Assembly (NCBI RefSeq): GCF_050436995.1 | Contig: NC_134776.1 | Coordinates: 19,571,001-19,635,000 of the forward strand | DNA length: 64,000 nt | Reading direction: 5' to 3' | From: Anticarsia gemmatalis | Lineage: Eukaryota; Arthropoda; Insecta; Lepidoptera; Erebidae | The notes under the pieces: generated by a model | The model's database searches: none | The model's input: the letters and a program-made list of their open reading frames with translations, nothing else | What the model was told of the DNA's origin: nothing | Program-made: the position numbers and the translations under genes | Shown here: positions 34,369-47,621 of the stretch, in pieces | How the letters are laid out: every line of letters begins with the position of its first letter | Numbering within the stretch: the first letter of the stretch is position 1

Positions 34369-34623
34369 TCTATACTAATATTATAAAGCTGAAGAGTTTG
34401 TTTGTTTGATTGATTGAACCCGCTAATCTCAGGAAATACTGGGTCAATTTGAAAGATTTTTTCAGTGTTAGACAGCCCATTTATCGAGGAAGGCTATAGG
34501 CTATAAATCATCACGCTGCGACTAATAGCAGCAGAGTACCAGTAAAGAAATGTTACAAAAACGGGGAACATTTTGACCCATTCTCTCTTATGTGACGCAA
34601 GCGAAGTTGCGCGGATCAGCTAG
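34369..34623 (+). mobile_element. Helitron, family 1 (copy E)
   Basis: TCTATACTAATATTATAAAG at 34369 after an A. It ends GCGGATCAGCTAG at 34623 before a T. It retains the terminal hairpin GCAAGCGAAGTTGC. Confidence 0.85.
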
Positions 34624-37600
34624 TATAGTATACACACGATTTGATTCTTCTACCATACTAAAAGCCTGAAACCTCAACTAGTTAAACTCATTTGCCTTTT
34701 CACTCAAAATTTCTAGCAGTTTGTAACAAATAAAACTCTGCGAACGATTTTATCAATACGCCGAACAAAACTATGTCGAAAAACAAAACAACACACCTAG
34801 GCATGTAAAAAGTACCGCGGATTTTCGTTGAGGGAATATGTAGTACAGAAATTGTACGGGACGTTCACCCCTTGAGCGACGGTGGGACATTATTTGATTA
34901 TAATGTATCTCTTATTTTAAGTACTGCTCATATAAATTTCACGGTGAATAAAAACTGTATCAAATATAACTACTTTTTGAGTCCTTACTAAGTCTACTAA
35001 TGTTATACTTGCGGAATTTTGTCTTTTTTTTTGCTTTTTGTCGATTTTAATTAAGTAGAACCTGTGAAACGGAAGCCAATTAAACGTTTTTAATAGCCGT
35101 TTAGGCAGCGAGTGTCGTTAATTCTTAACAGGAGCTTCATTGTCTCAGTAGTTCTTTTAGTTATTTTCAAGAAACTAGCAAGCATCTCTTGTCTTTCTCC
35201 TTCTAAAGGAACTAATAAAGAAACTGCCGGAAACAAACGGAAATGAGACAGTCAGGAAAAAAAAAAGAAAAAAAAAGAAAAAGAATTTGATACAACAATT
35301 AAAGAGAATCAATCACTTGAAGTGAAGTAAATGATCTTATTTGTAAAGAAATTCAGTAATAAATATGTTTTAACAATAACTTCAGAGAGTTAGCAGTCTG
35401 TCTAATCCCGGCTCTGTCGCTATATTGGTTTATTGTTCCAGCGTAACAGACAAACAGACTTCAAATAAACCGAACAAACTAAAATATTCACCCTCATATT
35501 CATAAACACACTATAAACCTATTTGAGTTAAAAAAACTACTATAATACGTTTTCTTTCTTTTATTTCGCTAAGGAGTGAAAGAAACAAAACTTTTTATAA
35601 GCCTTTCATAACTTCAAATATTTTTATGAATAAGAGGGTCAGACTTTATAATTGCAGTATAGATTTTCTATCGTCAATGACCTCGTATTTTAAACAGGCA
35701 AAGTATTTTAAGCCGTCGGTTGGGATGGATTACGCCCCCGCATAGAGGGCTTAAATCTAGCGCGACCCATTTTCCCAATTTAGCTAGTCTAGGCTTTTAA
35801 ATGTCATCCCGTTACATTTGCTGCGATGTATTTGGAGCGTTTGCTTTTAAGTTGTTACCTTAATGTTGCGTAATAAACGGAATCGGTGGGTGAACTTCGT
35901 GGAAAAGAATAAGCACCTCATCTTTACTTGATAAATAATTCCAAGATTAGCTTTTTGGCTGTAAATATTTGAATTAAAGTTGTTTGCGAATGTTTTTAAA
36001 AGTTACATTTTTTTTTCAAGAATACATAAGTTGTTTTGTTGTCTTTTCACTTTATTTATATTACGGGTCTCCGGCAACAAATACACTTAGAATTACATTT
36101 AAGGTTAGATAAAAGGTGTTTCAAAAAACTTACGTTTAATATTTAAATCCTAAAGTTGTCCTTTTTTGAGAGTTATTAAACTACTCAAATGGAATAAATA
36201 ATAAGCACTCGATTAACAAAATTATATGTAACAAACTCAACTTACCGGAGACCACAAATAATTATGATTGGAGTACGAATACACGTTTATTTATAGGAAA
36301 CGTACAGCATTATGTCAATGCTTAATGGACTTTCATTATACTTAATTACTTCAATGACCTTTTCAATATTTGAACTTATAATAGTTAATTTCGTTTAAAT
36401 ATAAATTTTGCAGTAATTGCATTTCTAGCAGAGGCTTTCGTGGCAGAAGGACAGAGGCTTTCATAGCTAGTTATGCTAACCGGTCGGCAAACTTGGTTGG
36501 TTAATGTAAAGCCTCACTTATCGGTAATAAGTTAGGCTTAAGCGCGAAATTTCATTTTAATTAGATGATTTGAGCTGCATGCGTTCGTAGTTCGTGTTGG
36601 TCTTGGTTGACATCTTTTGGTTCACATACCCTGTCCCTGTTCTCTGTACCCTGTCTGTTTAAACATCTTTCACAACTGGTTGACAACTAACCATGGTGTG
36701 AGCAAATGGACAGTTCTTGTCCACTTTAATACATTTTACTTAAAAAACTATAACGACGGCAATTTACTAATTTGAAAACTCGTTACTCTTACATACGTAT
36801 CTTTGAAATAGTCTTAGAAGGTCTTAGAAATATAAAATCAAGCAATCTAAACGCGAGTAGAGGTAAAAGACTAGACATGTATAAACAAGGACTTATAAGA
36901 ATAATATTTCACTACTTCATATTTCCAATACGAGTGCCGTAAGCTCATATAATCAGTAAAATCTCGCAATTAAATGAAACTTATTGAATAATTAATTTGA
37001 TTAATAAACGAATTAATGTATGATTGACCTGCCCTGCTTCGCTTCCGCCTTATAAATAATTAATTTTACTTTATTGATGTACTATAAATATAATATACAC
37101 AGTAGAAGTATACATAAATCAACGTACGTGGTATATTGAATTCATTGTTAATATATTATTTGGCTATTGAAAAGATTAGGTGTAAGTCTCTTGCTGAAGT
37201 ATTCCTCTTTCAGCTCCTTTAGATATTGCACCTAATTTATTTCCTTATTCCGTTAGTTAGGTGCTAACATAGGAATACTCCTTGACAACTCCTCTCACAA
37301 GGTTCGCCGCCCCCTTCTGTCTACTATCGTGTTACAATATAATTGATCTAATGTAATAAATGATTGCAATTTGATTCGTGCTGAAGACCCGTTTAGTATA
37401 TTTTCGTAAAAGTAATACTATCTTCAAAGATCGTGGTGCAAAATAACCGGGTATCGAAGTATATTCACACGAACTTTCACGTCCAATGTAAGAGTTTATA
37501 ATATTAGACTTCCAAGCTAGATGATTCATAGACCCATCGTCAAAAAGTACTACTTATTCGATTACTCTATTAATTGAAGAGCTTAATTCTCTATAAAAAT

Positions 37601-40600
37601 ACACATAAAGGTTACCGAGGCCTAAATCGACCCTTGCGACTTTGTTTGCATACTTTCATCTCCAATTTTATTTACTAGACCACGTGATTACCTATCTCCC
37701 TTTAATATTTCATTGACCTCATAGACAGTCTTTCATATCTATTATATTAATATGCCTATAGTTGTTATAACGCGAGATTTACTAAGAAATACGTCTGGGA
37801 TACACTATACACTCCGCTCCGTCGAGCATTAACCTCCGTCGCCTGATATGTCAGACTAAGGCTCGGCACCCTTTATCAGCCTCGGAATGATCATTCGGCA
37901 TTCCTACGGACAAGCGCCCACTGTCGGAAACTATGCTTCAGAGTAATGCAACGTATTTAGAAATGTCGAGGAGTCCTGAAGCATGCTTAGGTAGTGTAGG
38001 CGGTAGCGTATGCTTGCTTATAGGAATGTCAAACGAGCCTTTTTCTCGCTGATACCGATAATGGACGCCGGGCCGTTATCACCTGCCTTCGCCCTATCTT
38101 GACTTGTCTCTGAAGCAATGTACTCTGGGACATTTGTTCCCTAAAGTATCCATGACTTTAACGAACCCGTATTTTGTAAGTAAACGTTAAAAACAGCAAT
38201 ATTCCAAATAAAAGAGAGGTTTTTCGCGAGTTCGTTTTCATCGTTCAATTCATATTTGTTTCGTTGATAGAGCTGATGAAAATGTTTTTTCTTCAATATT
38301 TCGTTCACTGAATGAACCGTCGATGCGTGTCAATTATTGTGAGCGCCGAATTTAGTTTCTACTAAAAATATGAAATCAATTCACGTAAGAAATATTCCTC
38401 TAGTTAATTAGCTTAGGGCGTGATTTTATAAATATAAATATCAATGAATCATCAAAAATCATTACATGTGTGTAAATTAAAATTTCATAAAAATCGCAAA
38501 TATGTTTACAAGTTAATCATAAAACTACGTTTGCGTCAGTCTAAGATTTATTCAATTATAATTCAATCCTTAGACTGGTTCTCAACAGTATTCTCGAATG
38601 TACGTAAAATATAAAACCCGCAGAGATCGGGAATCAATCATACGGGCGAGGGAGGACGCTCGTCCGGCACGGAACAACCACATACATACTACAGTGTACA
38701 TAGCGTCGCGTCGCCTTGCACACAGATATAACATGATTAAACGAGGTGTGGCTCTCTATCAGCTCCCGACTGAAGGCTTCTCAAAAATATGGAAGCACCG
38801 TGAACGGTATCGCGGTACTGGCTTGTAACGCATTGCAGTTACTTATGTAATAGTGTACCTTAGCTTCATCTAACGCCGTAATATAAGCTTTAATCGTAAA
38901 TATTGATTTATCCTGCTGTTATGATTTATTTAGGACAAAAGAATCTTAAATTATAATGGTTATGATTAAAGTAAATTTCTAATAAGGAAGAGTAAAGTAC
39001 TTGCACCGAAATCGTATCGCAACTAGTCTGTATGTATGTACACGTGCAGAATGTATAAGAACTTATTTTTAAAAATCCTTCTCTAAAACGTTTCACGTCC
39101 GTATTCAGGCGGATGAAGCTCCGAACAAAGGCTTTGTTACGAGAGGCTATTGTTATTGAAATTAACCGTTCATTACTAAAACATTTACAGCATTATATTG
39201 GTTGGAGAGAATTATTGTAATCGTTCAAAACAAGAGTTAATATCGAAATGTTTTAAAAGTAGTTAGGCGCGTGAACTATCTACGCATCGAGCGCCATACG
39301 CATTGCTTTCTAGGTCCCCTTACGAAGCGTGTTAGTAGGTAGGGGTAATCCATTAGCTGAACCCAATTTGCAATCGTAATTATTTCGGAATTGGATGGCT
39401 TGGACACGTTGCAGTGACTGTGGACAAATTATTGTATGACGCCGGGCATTTTGGTACGTTTTGCCGATCGGGCAGTTCGGTGCGGGACGCGAAGCGACTG
39501 GGACGCAAAGCAAATGCTGTCCGCCGTACATACTACGGGCTCTGAACCTTTTGCAGGCGAGTTGTGGCCGTAGTTTCGTTACTCATTGTTTAATAACAAA
39601 GTACTGTGTGTAATTTACCGCCGCTTCTTATACTACTGTTGTCGGTCTATTAGTTATGATTCTTGAGTGTCCGTCAAACAGTTTTAAGTCACATGTCTTG
39701 TTTATATACGTAAGGCGTAGTGATACAGTTTAAATGAGTTACTTGAAGAAAACCTTGTTATGCGCGATCGCCCGGGGCTTGATATTTACTTATTTCTCGC
39801 TCTCTTTCAGAACATAAACAACTTTAATGTCGAAAGTTATTAGATACAGGGACTTGCACATTTTAATATTAAAAATCAGTTTTAATAATGTTTTACGTAA
39901 GAGAAATGCAAGTAAGGTAAATAATAATATTTAGTATATTGCTGTGCCAAACAACAACTTAGAAAATAAAATTATTTTTTGAAATATGTTTCAATGAATC
40001 GTAGGATTGATATAATAGATACTGATTGCTATAATAAAACAAAAATATTTATAATAGCCGATTGCGCTACGCGGGTGTAGTCGAAAGACCGCGTTTCATT
40101 ATAAAACTGAATTTACTTCACGATGAAGTATGAAGTACCTAATACAGTGTTTGTCATATTCCTTCACAGGTTCTTACGTTTGACACGTGTTCATACTCAC
40201 GATAGATACAAATATATAAAGATAGCTACGAGAAACGTGCCGCGTTATCGGTACCTAAGCAGATGACATAAATAGCGATGGCGCGCCCCCTCCGGCAGGG
40301 TGTGGTTTGTTTCACGATTTAAATAACCCTTCTAAGAACACAGTATTATTTAATTATTTCCAAGCTCTGCGTGCTACATTTTTTTTAATATTGCTGAGCC
40401 GTTTTTTACTAGAATAATGTAGATCAAACGTAAAGATACATGATTAGGATGAAGGTAAAGTCTGATTAAGTATTTCGACGGATTTTTTTAGTACGTAGTA
40501 ACGTGACAAGCAGGCACCTTGCGTTAACCCATCCATTTGAAGCCACTTTTGATTATCATAATTCAAAAACTGTTTTACATGAGCACGTAGTTTTTTTCAG

Positions 40601-40808
40601 CCAAGTCAAATTTGATGCTTAAGTATATCTATGTCCCGAATACATATATTTACTCGAAATACTACTGGCATTATCCACTAAACTTGATAACCATTAGGTC
40701 TTTTACCGGCGAAGCTACCAACTAATTTTGGCTAACCCTTCAATATTTGTGTTTCTGAATATGATAACTTTAGAAAATGTCTCGTCGCGGTCCTTTCCCG
40801 CTTCGGGA
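34624..40808 (+). other. Intron sequence, no recognised genes or full repeats
   Basis: About 6 kb of mostly unique AT-rich sequence. It includes a purine tract (GAAAAAAAAAAGAAAAAAAA type) at about 35258-35288 and a possible decayed 5S-like SINE tail at about 36660-36700. ORFs here (for example 37332-37529, 38598-38828 and 39310-39531) lack splice context and recognisable composition. Confidence 0.3.
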
Positions 40809-40959
40809 GTGGTAGTTGGTGGCAGCTGCTAGACCGTGTCTGCTAAAACCGTTCCGTGAGTTCGTAGCCTAAGTTTGTTTGTTAACTGGCCTACGGAGCA
40901 AAGACCAGTAACAGGCTGCCGCAACTCATGAAATTAACTGGTTCCACACCAACTACCAC
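40809..40959. repeat. Possible MITE with GTGGTAGTTGGTG inverted ends
   Basis: GTGGTAGTTGGTG at 40809-40821 has an exact reverse complement at 40947-40959. The sequence outside both ends is also partly matched (CCGCTTCG and CCGCATCG), so the element may extend about 12 bases further each side. Confidence 0.4.
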
Positions 40960-41174
40960 GCGCTTCGATGCGGCTTAAACTTGCTCCACTGGTGCGGCAG
41001 GTGGAGATATGCCACGGGCGATTTAAAGTCCAGAACTTCAAGCGCGAGCTATCCATGATCTAGGATCACTATCCTTCAATTTTACATTCTACGCTACTTT
41101 CGGGTACGATACCGCGATGAGCACGAGTCGAAACAGCAAGTAACCATAGGCCCAAAATGTACTAGTACGTACTT

Positions 41175-41219
41175 TTTTAATCCCGAATATTTTCCACGGT
41201 CGAATTCGCATGCAGCTAG
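41175..41219 (+). repeat. Helitron 3' end fragment (family 3)
   Basis: ATCCCGAATATTTTCCACGG then TCGAATTCGCATGCAGCTAG and a T. This is the end signature of the element at 23502-23694. Confidence 0.5.
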
Positions 41220-41784
41220 TTAAAAATAAATTGATTGATTAAAACGAGCGTTACTAAATTCGTTACAGACTATGTGGATAATTATAAAATGCACGGCCTG
41301 CTGAAATATATATTCTTGTGACCTGTTTCGTGATAGCTAATTGGATATAAACCGATAAATTATTCCAGATCCGATTAAGTGCGACTCGATAAACTCGGCA
41401 AGTATTTAAATATTTCGAAAGCTCTTGTTTTGCCTCGCTTTCATAATGTCAAGACTTGATAACATTCTATTCGTATAAGTGATGAGCTCTTGTGATTATT
41501 ATTACTTCATCACTATCCATACTGCCTAAACTAATATTCTAAATGCCAAAACCTGTCATACTATATAGCCGTTACGCTTTCACGTCTAATTTTCGAACCG
41601 ATTTAAATTAACATTTTAATTTAACGTAGAAAATTGATACTGATGAAGACCTATACAGTACTGGCCACAACCTTTTAATAATTCCCGAAACAGAACAGTA
41701 GTTTTAAAGTAATTTACACCTATTCAGATAAAACCTTGAAATATCATGGTTATTGATTGCCATGTATAGTTTGAGATATATAAC
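41220..41784 (+). other. Intron sequence without supported features
   Basis: Nothing recognised. Confidence 0.3.
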
Positions 41785-41958
41785 AGTGATAGCCGAGTGG
41801 TATAAGTTGACACCTCCCACGCAAGTAGCCGCAGGTTCGAACCCGAGGCAACACACCAGTCCCCAACCCGCACTTGGCCAGCGTGGTGGACTCAAGGCCT
41901 AACCCCTGCCTCATTACAGAATGAGACCCTTGCCTAGCAGCGGGACAGTAATACATAA
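41785..41958 (+). mobile_element. tRNA-derived SINE, full length
   Basis: The head GTGATAGCCGAGTGGTATAA holds a box A, and GGTTCGAACCC at 41834-41844 is a perfect box B. The body follows (CCCGCACTTGGCCAGCGTGG), then a CCTCATTACAGAATGAGACC hairpin word and an AT-rich tail. Partial copies occur at 9530, 9729, 11938 and 25995. The head is tRNA-like but continues without tRNA 3' processing into the SINE body, so it is not a tRNA gene. Confidence 0.8.
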
Positions 41959-42404
41959 ATTAATTTTTATTCTATGGTCACCAGACTACCTATTCTAAAC
42001 ATCGGTAAAACCGAAATCCATTGAAATAACAAAGTTAATTCTGCTAACACATTGTTCAAACCTAAATCTAAACTTAATTAAAGAACATCCTGTTTGTTTA
42101 GCCAAAATATACCGAAATAAACGTAAATAGTGCTAAATTCAAATGTGCAACGTTCGCGTAAACATTGGAATTACTTGGTATTTGAACAGTGAGGAACAAA
42201 CAATATGAAAATGTTTCGGTTATACTAACTAACCTACGCGAATTTGTTCGTTTAAAAAACTTTCACCCTCTTTTTAGCAGGGGCTCTTATAATAGTAATA
42301 ATACAGCAGCCAGTTTTATTGAAACTGACCATCTGTACAGGACTTGGTAATATGTCCACGTGTGTGCATAATACATAGGTACACACAGGGTCACGTCTTT
42401 ATTC

Positions 42405-42520
42405 TCTTACTCTCATAGCCCGTCGGGATAACCGGCGCAACCAGTATCAGGTGATGGTCCGACGGCTTTACGTGCTCTTCGAGGCACGGGGGTCTACAGA
42501 CTTTAACTTTCTTTATAACT
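42405..42520. repeat. Probable interspersed-repeat fragment
   Basis: CCGACGGCTTTACGTGCTCT followed by TCGAGGCACGG resembles a word common in moth repeats (ACGTGCTCTCCGAGGCACGG). Class unknown. Confidence 0.3.
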
Positions 42521-43831
42521 TTGCGCAATTTACGAAACAATAATAGAACTCCAAAATTATTTTGGCCCGTCTGAACCTCTGTATTAGTCGCATACCTTAC
42601 GAACCGCGCCTTGCAGACCATTTCTATGGTTTTCGTCAAGTCGGTAGAAGCCTAATAGACAGATCAATTTTAGCGTTTAGAATTTTAGTATGCAAAGTAC
42701 GTGTTTAAGTGAGTTTCTACTCGGGACTGTCCCCGTGGAAAGTCTGGCCGTGTTAAAAAGTATCTAATGTTTTAATTTAGTTTATAAACTATCTATATGC
42801 CAAATTTTATTAAAATTGTACATATGGATACATGTATTGACGCGGACTCGCACTGTACCTTAGAATAACGTTTTATAATAGGTAAACATACTACGCGAAA
42901 GTTTAAAAGTTATGATTTAATTAAAATGAATCAGTAGTTTTATGTGAAAGAGGAACAAACACCTATACAATCTATTAGCAGGATAATGTAGGTTCTGTTT
43001 ACGGAAAATAACGCAGCTCAAAGCGATAAGCTTCATTAGCGTAAGATCATAATCTGTTTTAATTATCTGGAATGTATTTCGAATTTAATTTATTTTATTC
43101 CGACAAATGTAAAGGTGGTGAGTTTTATGTTGTACTAGCTATTACTCTCGACTGCGTTTGCTTGTACTGTGCCATAAAACTATGGCGTTTTGAACGCATA
43201 GTTCCCGTTACCGTGGGATAAATACTATTCTATGTCCTTTATCAGCTCTCAAAATATCAAATTTTACCCAAATCGCTTTGGTGGTTTAGGCATGAAGAAG
43301 ACAAACAGACAAAGTTACTCTCGCAATCGTAATATTGGTAGGTATTTTATGTCACAGATAAAACTACTATTTCTTTAAAGCAGTAAGCAAAAGTTAGTAG
43401 CAAAGCATTTGTGTTAATTGCACATAAGCTTCATAAAAATCGTACCATATTCATACATCTAAAAATCCAAACTCTAGCATTTGCAATGGCAGATTAATAG
43501 ATTAATCAACCCCTCCTTTATACCTATATTATATGAAAAAACGAACACGTGATTTGTTGTGAATTTCGCTGATATTTTACACAAATCTATTCGGAATACG
43601 CGTTTTTGATAAAGCGGACTAATCCGGCTTTGTACGGATTTTTTCAACTGTACAAATATTATACATTTTAATTTTGTTTATGAATAAAGGATGGCTCTAA
43701 ATATTATTTCAAATCCGTTGTGATATTAAGAAATTAAGCTGCATGTTAGATAAGTAGATTTTGCCACTTAAGGTATTTACAATTCAATAATGATCAAGTA
43801 ATTTCAGTATTCTTTTTATATTGCCTTTTTG
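42521..43831 (+). other. Intron sequence without supported features
   Basis: Nothing recognised. Confidence 0.3.
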
Positions 43832-43985
43832 AATGTCCCACTGCTGGGAAAAAACCTCAGCAGATTTCAACACCCCTCGGTCGTTTGTTTCCCTCAGCCA
43901 CCCCCTAAGGTACGTGTCTAGATCGTCTCAGCGATAGATATCCGTTTGGGCCTACCCCGTCTGCGCCGTATATCTTGCAACACCC
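43832..43985 (-). repeat. Non-LTR retrotransposon 3' end fragment
   Basis: Read on the minus strand it contains a diverged GGCCTTTGCCCAGCAGTGGG-like word. Clearer copies of this word lie at 50284 (plus) and 56228 (minus). Confidence 0.4.
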
Positions 43986-44810
43986 ATTATGTAGCAACGA
44001 TAACAGTATTTCAATATTTATTTTAAATGTGTCTTGTATAGGAACATTGTTTGTAATTTAGTTTCAGCATTACAAATGTCCAATATTAACTTGTATTGTG
44101 GTTAAATCGAGCAAACCTACTTCTATAAATTTATTTTATAATGTATTTTATACTAATACGTTAATACGTATAAGAAATGTAATTATTAAATACTTAACAG
44201 TATCTCTATGCTAGTCGATAAACGAAATCCGATCTTTTCCGACGGTAAACAATAGTAATGAGTCACATACAAATAATAAATATTTGGTGAATAAGTACTT
44301 ATAAATAATAAAAACAAAATCCCACATTTTCTGTACTATTGGACTTTAAATTTCGAGAAATTGACAAAAAAATCAATCTATTTGTCGAGTGCCAATTTAT
44401 GTCTGAAAAATCGTACGTTGCTTGTATAACTTTTTCATGAATTCTGTATGAAAAAGACAAAGGTGGTTCTGAAAAAAGACTGCCGTGGCATCTGCAAATA
44501 TGTTTGACTTTCCGTCCTTTATGAATCTTTCGTAGAATAATATTTGTATGACGATAAAGTACATGAATATGATGTTACAATATCGCAGTTGAAATTATAA
44601 ATGTACGGTTTATTTTATGTTTTGTGACTTCTGAATTCCACCTGCGATAAATATTTGTGTGATGAACACGGGTATCTGTTCTGAACCTGGTTGTCAATTT
44701 ATCTATATAAGTATGTATTTATAAATATATAAGTATGTTTATCAGTTTGGTTACCGTAGTTCATGCTATGCTTAGTTTGGATTCATACGACATTATGTGA
44801 GTTGTCCAAT

Positions 44811-45311
44811 AAAGTAGGGCCGCTGAGTTATTACCGATTTGACACATGACAAATTGACAATACTAGTGAAGTGACTAAACCAGTAACACTAATATCATTT
44901 TAAAACAGTTTGTTTTTAAATATTCTAGTATAGAGTTTAATTAAATAAAATCAAAACCAATAATAGTTAAAGACACAAGTTCTTCATTAGGTATCCTTGA
45001 TGAAATAAAATAAATATCCATATTCCTTATTCCTATATTCCATCAATATTCCTTGAAATAAAATCATACCTATTCCAATGAATTCGGACCGAATACAAGC
45101 ACATCACTATGAAAACTAGACGCACGAATCCGCACGATGTAACTTTATACAAGCGCGCCAAAGAACAAAAAATAAATGTTTTCATATTATTTACAAACTA
45201 AACTATTTTAGTTTTGAAACAGTGTTTATTGGAAAATTACTTAATTCTGATATTTTGACATAAAGTTTTATATTAAAGAGGTAATTAGTAATTACTCAGC
45301 GGCCGTACTAT
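44811..45311. mobile_element. MITE-like element with GGCCGCTGAGT inverted ends
   Basis: AAAGTAGGGCCGCTGAGTTA at 44811 and the reverse complement of the right end, ATAGTACGGCCGCTGAGTAA, match at most positions and continue TTAC. The ~450-bp interior is AT-rich without coding capacity. Confidence 0.5.
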
Positions 45312-46264
45312 AATACCTATTAAAACTCCTAGAATGTTTTTCAGAGATACGATTTTCTTTGCGATACAAAGTTATGGTAAAAAGAGTTAGAGACTTTTAA
45401 TTTATTTTATCTTATTGAGGAATTCATTTGATTGTAGGTAAATTTCTCTGAAAATACAAACTTTTACTTTTTCATTGGTTCTCTTTGAAAAGCGTGTAAG
45501 ACTGTTAGCCGAATAGAATGACTCTCGGACTTGTTACTACTTATCTTTTCTCTATAAAACATATTTATAGTTAAATACAATTATTATTAATTTCATTTAC
45601 AAATGAGTAATGAGTTTCTTGCTAGCTTTCCTGGTAGTCAGTGGTAGATTCAGTAACAGTAACGACTATCATGAGTGTCAACATTACAATTTTAATTTTG
45701 AATATACAACATGCTTAAACTACTTAGATTAAAGATAAATATTATCGAAATAAATAATAAGGTACTTATAATCGATAATTTTAAAATACATTAAGAGCGT
45801 TATAGTTAAAAGTACGAGCGTAAAGCAACCTTTAATAAACCACGTTGAGCAAAAAACCCTTAAGTATTGTATCGAATAAATAAGTACTGAATAAATTATT
45901 TAACGCCGCGTATATGATGAACAAGATTATTCTTTGAAACCGGCATTATATTTTTTGCTGTCTGTAACTGCCGGGATAATATATATTATTTATACGAAAA
46001 AAAGATGGTTAATGTGAGTGTGAAAAACTTTCGTTGGTTAAAAAAAGACAAAGATAATTTATTTTACAATCATGTGTACAATAAAGATGGTATAATAAGC
46101 ATAGGTTTAACATAGAAAGTATGATGAAGTAATTTTTATCAAATAAATAAAAACTTCAAACTCTCTCTCTCTCCGTCTTTCCAATTCTATATAAAAATTA
46201 TAATTATTATTCTAATTAGTCTGTAGTAATTGGTAGTTTTTCATTTTCAAGTTAAGTAAAAGGT
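45312..46264 (+). other. Intron sequence without supported features
   Basis: AT-rich; a short CT dinucleotide run lies at about 46160. Nothing else was seen. Confidence 0.3.
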
Positions 46265-46325
46265 CGCCACACCCTAACAGTAATAAGGAAATGCTAGATT
46301 TCCTTATTACTGTTAGGGTGTGGCG
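46265..46325. repeat. Perfect 27-bp hairpin with a 7-base loop
   Basis: 46265-46291 (CGCCACACCCTAACAGTAAT and on) is the exact reverse complement of 46299-46325. It lies 50 bases before a Harbinger-like MITE. Confidence 0.95.
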
Positions 46326-46374
46326 GCTCAATAAGTTAGTTATTTTTTTAAAACGTCATACAACATGACTTTTA

Positions 46375-46561
46375 GGTGCAGCGCAGACGACAGACTATCC
46401 ATGACGCACTTTTTAGTCTGTGAAAATAGAACTGATGCCATTATATGCAGTAACGCACACAACGCGCAAAAAGTCCGGCGCGTTACTACACATAATGGCG
46501 TACGTTCTATTTTCACAGACTAAAAAGTGCGTCAAGGATAGTCTGTCGTCTGCGTTGCACC
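46375..46561. mobile_element. PIF/Harbinger-like MITE, 187 bp, TTA duplication
   Basis: Arms of about 82 bp start GGTGCAGCGCAGACGACAGA on the left and GGTGCAACGCAGACGACAGA on the reverse complement of the right. They match with few substitutions. TTA lies at 46372-46374 and 46562-46564. There is almost no unique centre. Confidence 0.8.
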
Positions 46562-46564
46562 TTA

Positions 46565-47435
46565 AAATAATTGCAGTAAGAGCAATCTTTTAAATTATAT
46601 TATTTCCGAAAGAAAAGTAGTTCCCACATATATCTTATAAATTCTGCATTTCTTACAAACCGGCTTAAATGCGGCTCTGTCTAAGTACCTGTCTAGGGAT
46701 CTATCGATTGTTATAATAAAAGCACTTACCACGTACCGCTCCAAATCGTACAAAAATCTCTCTAGCGTTACTCCTCGTTTTACACCGACAAGGCAAATTA
46801 GTGGAATCATTTTGCTTACAATATAACACACTGTCAAAATATAAAAAATAGAACACCACTTTGTTATTGCTATTTCACCAAATAAACACTCACTTAACAA
46901 GTTAAACTTATTGTAATGACTAGGATTCACAAAGCGTACGCGAACACGTGGTCTACCAAATGAATGCTCTCGGCTAACTGATCGATCTGAACTGTTTTTT
47001 GATACACCCTATAGGCGCAGGCGCCGAGGGATGCATCTATTCAAAGGTAAAATGTATAGGTGATCGAATAGAGAGAGGGTTTCTGAAGCCCCTCCGGAAT
47101 GTCTGGCAAAGCTGCGCACCGCTATTGGTACTTTTCGGACTCTGTCTAAAAGCACATAGTTTGGATTACGTATCCCCTCACATAATGCGTCGCCACCCCC
47201 CCCCCCCCCATTCAAAGACCGCCCCTTTCGATATTGACGAATGCGTTCTGTGCACGACTTATTTGTTGGCTCGGATTGTGGAATTTAATATTTTAATTTA
47301 GTGGAGACTGAATACGCGGGTGGATTGTGTTAACGATGCGATGTCTGCATGAACATTGAACATGAATGAATGGCGGGCCGAGTAATCGTCTGATGTCTGA
47401 TAGAGATTTATGGCGTATTTACTCGCACGTTAGTA
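46565..47435 (+). other. Intron sequence with a C-run
   Basis: Includes an uninterrupted C homopolymer at about 47199-47209 and a minus-strand ORF without an ATG (46595 to about 47008) that I do not accept as a gene. Confidence 0.3.
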
Positions 47436-47621
47436 TCTTTATATATATAATTCTTCTGTAAGTGTGTATGTTACCGAACTTCTCTTAAACGACTGGACCG
47501 ATTTTGATGAAATTTTTTGTGTGTGTTCAAGGGGGTCTGAGAATGGTTTATATTATTAAAAAAGTTTAAAATTTTCAAATTAAAGACGTGTAGACAGGAC
47601 AACGTCTGTCGGGTCCGCTAG
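47436..47621 (+). mobile_element. Non-autonomous Helitron, family 4
   Basis: TCTTTATATATATAATTCTT after an A, then GACTGGACCGATTTTGATGA, ending GTCTGTCGGGTCCGCTAG before a T. Confidence 0.75.

Noticed and set aside
41785..41860. tRNA gene
   Set aside because: A perfect box B is present, but the sequence runs straight into a SINE body that is repeated elsewhere without the head.
46595..47008. Minus-strand ORF of up to ~138 codons with hydrophobic stretches
   Set aside because: It has no ATG start, its reading includes GTG only, no splice acceptor in phase was found, and no family resemblance was seen. It abuts a MITE and could be transposon-derived or chance.
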